Part shown: positions 62,719 to 64,000 of the stretch, piece by piece
Position numbering within the stretch: position 1 is the first letter of the stretch
How the letters are laid out: the number at the start of each line of letters is the position of its first letter
Source of the DNA: Algoriphagus sp.
Lineage (GTDB): Bacteria > Bacteroidota > Bacteroidia > Cytophagales > Cyclobacteriaceae
Length of the DNA: 64,000 nucleotides
NCBI RefSeq assembly: GCF_024305035.1
Contig: NZ_JAMWZB010000004.1
Location: forward strand, 124,001-188,000
Reading direction: 5' to 3'
Made by a program: the position numbers and the translations under genes
Notes under the pieces: generated by a model
Told to the model about the DNA's origin: nothing
Databases searched by the model: none
The model's input: the letters and a program-made list of their open reading frames with translations, nothing else

Positions 62719-62813
62719 AGCGCTTTTACATTTTAAGATGAAAGTGAACTAAAAACCCCCAATCTCTTTCCTGCTTCGCAAAGACAGTGTAGTGATTGAG
62801 GGTTCGGTATAGG

Positions 62814-62895
62814 TGCGGATGGAGGGACTCGAACCCCCATGCCTCGCGGCGCTAGATCCTAAGTCTAGTGCGTCTACCAATTTCGCCACATCCGC
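62814..62895 (-). tRNA. tRNA-Leu, anticodon UAG
   Basis: The minus strand folds as a class II tRNA: acceptor GCGGATG / CATCCGC with discriminator A, D-arm TGGCGAAATTGGTAGACGC, anticodon stem CTAGA-CTTAGGA-TCTAG giving anticodon TAG, a variable arm, and T-arm GGGGGTTCGAGTCCCTC. The 3' CCA is not encoded (CCT follows). It reads CUA codons. The flanking gaps of about 95 and 150 bases hold nothing else I can identify. Confidence 0.95.
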
Positions 62896-63048
62896 AGTAT
62901 TCAAATTGAGAGGTTTTGATCCCCGTCTCAATTGTGGATGCAAATGTAGGTACTAAAAGAGAATTTGCAAATGACGGGTTAAAAAAAATTCAAGAATCTT
63001 CGAAAAACTTATACTAAACCACCCATTTTTGTATTAAATTCCTTCTCT

Positions 63049-64000
63049 ATGATTGAAGTGGACATTGAAGAAGAACGAAAAGAGATTCTAAAACGATATC
63101 GCAGATTACTTCGGCAGGCCAAACCGATTTTGAAACCGGGGGATGCCAAATTGATCAAGCGAGCATTTAACGTGTCTCTGGATGCGCATAAAGACATGCG
63201 TAGAAAGTCAGGAGAACCCTATATCTACCATCCATTGGAGGTGGCACTGGTCTGCGTGGAGGAAATCGGACTGGGAACCACCTCCATCGTGGCCGCGCTT
63301 CTTCATGATGTGGTGGAGGACACTGAATGGGAGTTGGAAGATATTGAGCGGGAGTTTGGTCAGAAAGTCATGACCATCATTGACGGACTTACTAAAATCG
63401 CAGGGGTTTTTGAATACGGAAGTTCCCAGCAAGCTGAGAATTTCCGAAAAATGCTATTGACCCTTTCCGACGATGTGCGGGTGATCCTCATCAAGTTGGC
63501 AGACAGACTCAATAACATGCGGACGCTTGGCAGTATGCCTCGCCATAAGCAACTGAAGATTGCTTCGGAAACTATGTATCTATATGCTCCGTTGGCTCAC
63601 AGGCTTGGGCTATATGCAATCAAATCCGAACTGGAAGACCTTTATTTGAAATACACCGATAGCGATACCTATCGCGATATCGTCAACAAGATCAATGAAT
63701 CCAAAAGCTATCGAAATCGATTCATCAAAAGCTTCATCCACCCCATTGAGGAGGAGTTAAACCGGCAGGGGTTTATATTCAGTATCAAAGGGCGTCCTAA
63801 ATCTGTATTTTCCATTTATAACAAAATGAAAAAGCAGGGAATTCCATTTGAAGAGGTCTATGACCTTTTTGCTGTTCGGATTATTCTGGAAAGTGAATTG
63901 GAAAATGAAAAAGCAGATTGTTGGCAGGTATATTCGATAGTAACAGATTTTTATCGGCCCAACCCAGATCGATTGAGAGATTGGATCAGTACACCACGAT
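63049..64000 (+). CDS. RelA/SpoT bifunctional (p)ppGpp synthetase/hydrolase (3' end outside window)
   Basis: The first 317 residues are visible. The HD hydrolase domain shows the His-Asp pairs in YIYHPLEVALV and ALLHDVVEDTEW, with KLADRLNNMRTLG after. The synthetase domain begins with the SIKGRPKSVFSIYNKMKKQ segment and FAVRI. A full-length Rel of about 730 residues is expected, with TGS, helical and ACT domains outside the window. The intact HD residues suggest a bifunctional enzyme. It makes and degrades the alarmone in starvation. Confidence 0.95.
   Translation, partial: MIEVDIEEERKEILKRYRRLLRQAKPILKPGDAKLIKRAFNVSLDAHKDMRRKSGEPYIYHPLEVALVCVEEIGLGTTSIVAALLHDVVEDTEWELEDIEREFGQKVMTIIDGLTKIAGVFEYGSSQQAENFRKMLLTLSDDVRVILIKLADRLNNMRTLGSMPRHKQLKIASETMYLYAPLAHRLGLYAIKSELEDLYLKYTDSDTYRDIVNKINESKSYRNRFIKSFIHPIEEELNRQGFIFSIKGRPKSVFSIYNKMKKQGIPFEEVYDLFAVRIILESELENEKADCWQVYSIVTDFYRPNPDRLRDWISTPR

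Noticed and set aside
1..64000. CRISPR arrays or a defence island
   Set aside because: I saw no regularly spaced direct repeats and no cas, restriction or other defence genes.

Overview
The window looks like chromosome from a Cytophagia-type member of the Bacteroidota, most likely the Cyclobacteriaceae (Algoriphagus-like). The evidence is the long form of IspG, the Bacteroidota promoter -7 element TAnnTTTG, SusC/BtuB-style B12 uptake with a BtuG-like propeller lipoprotein, DUF5117-type metalloproteases, two-component-propeller kinases, many lipoproteins and almost no Shine-Dalgarno signals. Genus is an inference. Most of the window is ordinary core chromosome. The mobile-element content is old and decayed.

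Layout. 1-8.1 kb: tail of a cytochrome-oxidase-associated DUF420 protein, a small Cys-motif membrane protein, a very large NtrY-like sensor kinase and a 1156-residue outer-membrane barrel protein. 8.1-17.3 kb: an SDR plus ispG (MEP pathway), a small membrane protein, a double-NIPSNAP protein, an ABC-F ATPase, a zinc metalloprotease and sucD. 17.4-25.3 kb: a propeller-PAS histidine kinase followed by a receiver-kinase whose H-box is abnormal, then a LolCD/MacB-like ABC pair with a His-rich loop and a small secreted partner, then a class IV aminotransferase. 25.4-28.9 kb: cytochrome c, SCO and HemJ genes (respiratory copper/haem functions) and meaB. 28.9-29.8 kb: a gene-poor scar with a transposase tail. 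29.8-36.3 kb: a vitamin B12 uptake module, with btuB-btuG leftward under a cobalamin riboswitch and btuF-btuC-btuD rightward. 36.4-43 kb: a MarR regulator, a ferredoxin reductase and ferredoxin, two small lipoprotein genes associated with long poly-G tracts, and the B12-dependent methylmalonyl-CoA mutase subunits. 43.3-49.5 kb: dnaA, a solitary HI0074-like protein, a Deg protease, dxr and rseP. 49.5-50.5 kb: a broken kelch-type gene carrying an IS605-type left end. 50.7-61.3 kb: a protein quality-control region (lon, hslU, hsp20, a second Deg protease, clpX, clpP, trigger factor) interrupted by a miniature IS605 derivative, an SDR, a SixA-like phosphatase, cspA and an ORF-less group II intron remnant. 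62.8-64 kb: tRNA-Leu(UAG) and the start of a RelA/SpoT protein.

Functionally, B12 import (btuBGFCD) supplies the cofactor for MutAB, which MeaB protects, so uptake and use lie within about 15 kb. IspG and Dxr are two steps of the same isoprenoid pathway. The Lon/HslU/ClpXP/Deg/Hsp20/trigger factor group forms a proteostasis neighbourhood. The points most worth a second look are the family of IS605 relics, the group II intron scar placed just after the cspA terminator, the two poly-G tracts, the H-box substitution in the receiver-kinase, and the ABC/DUF3299-like putative metal operon.
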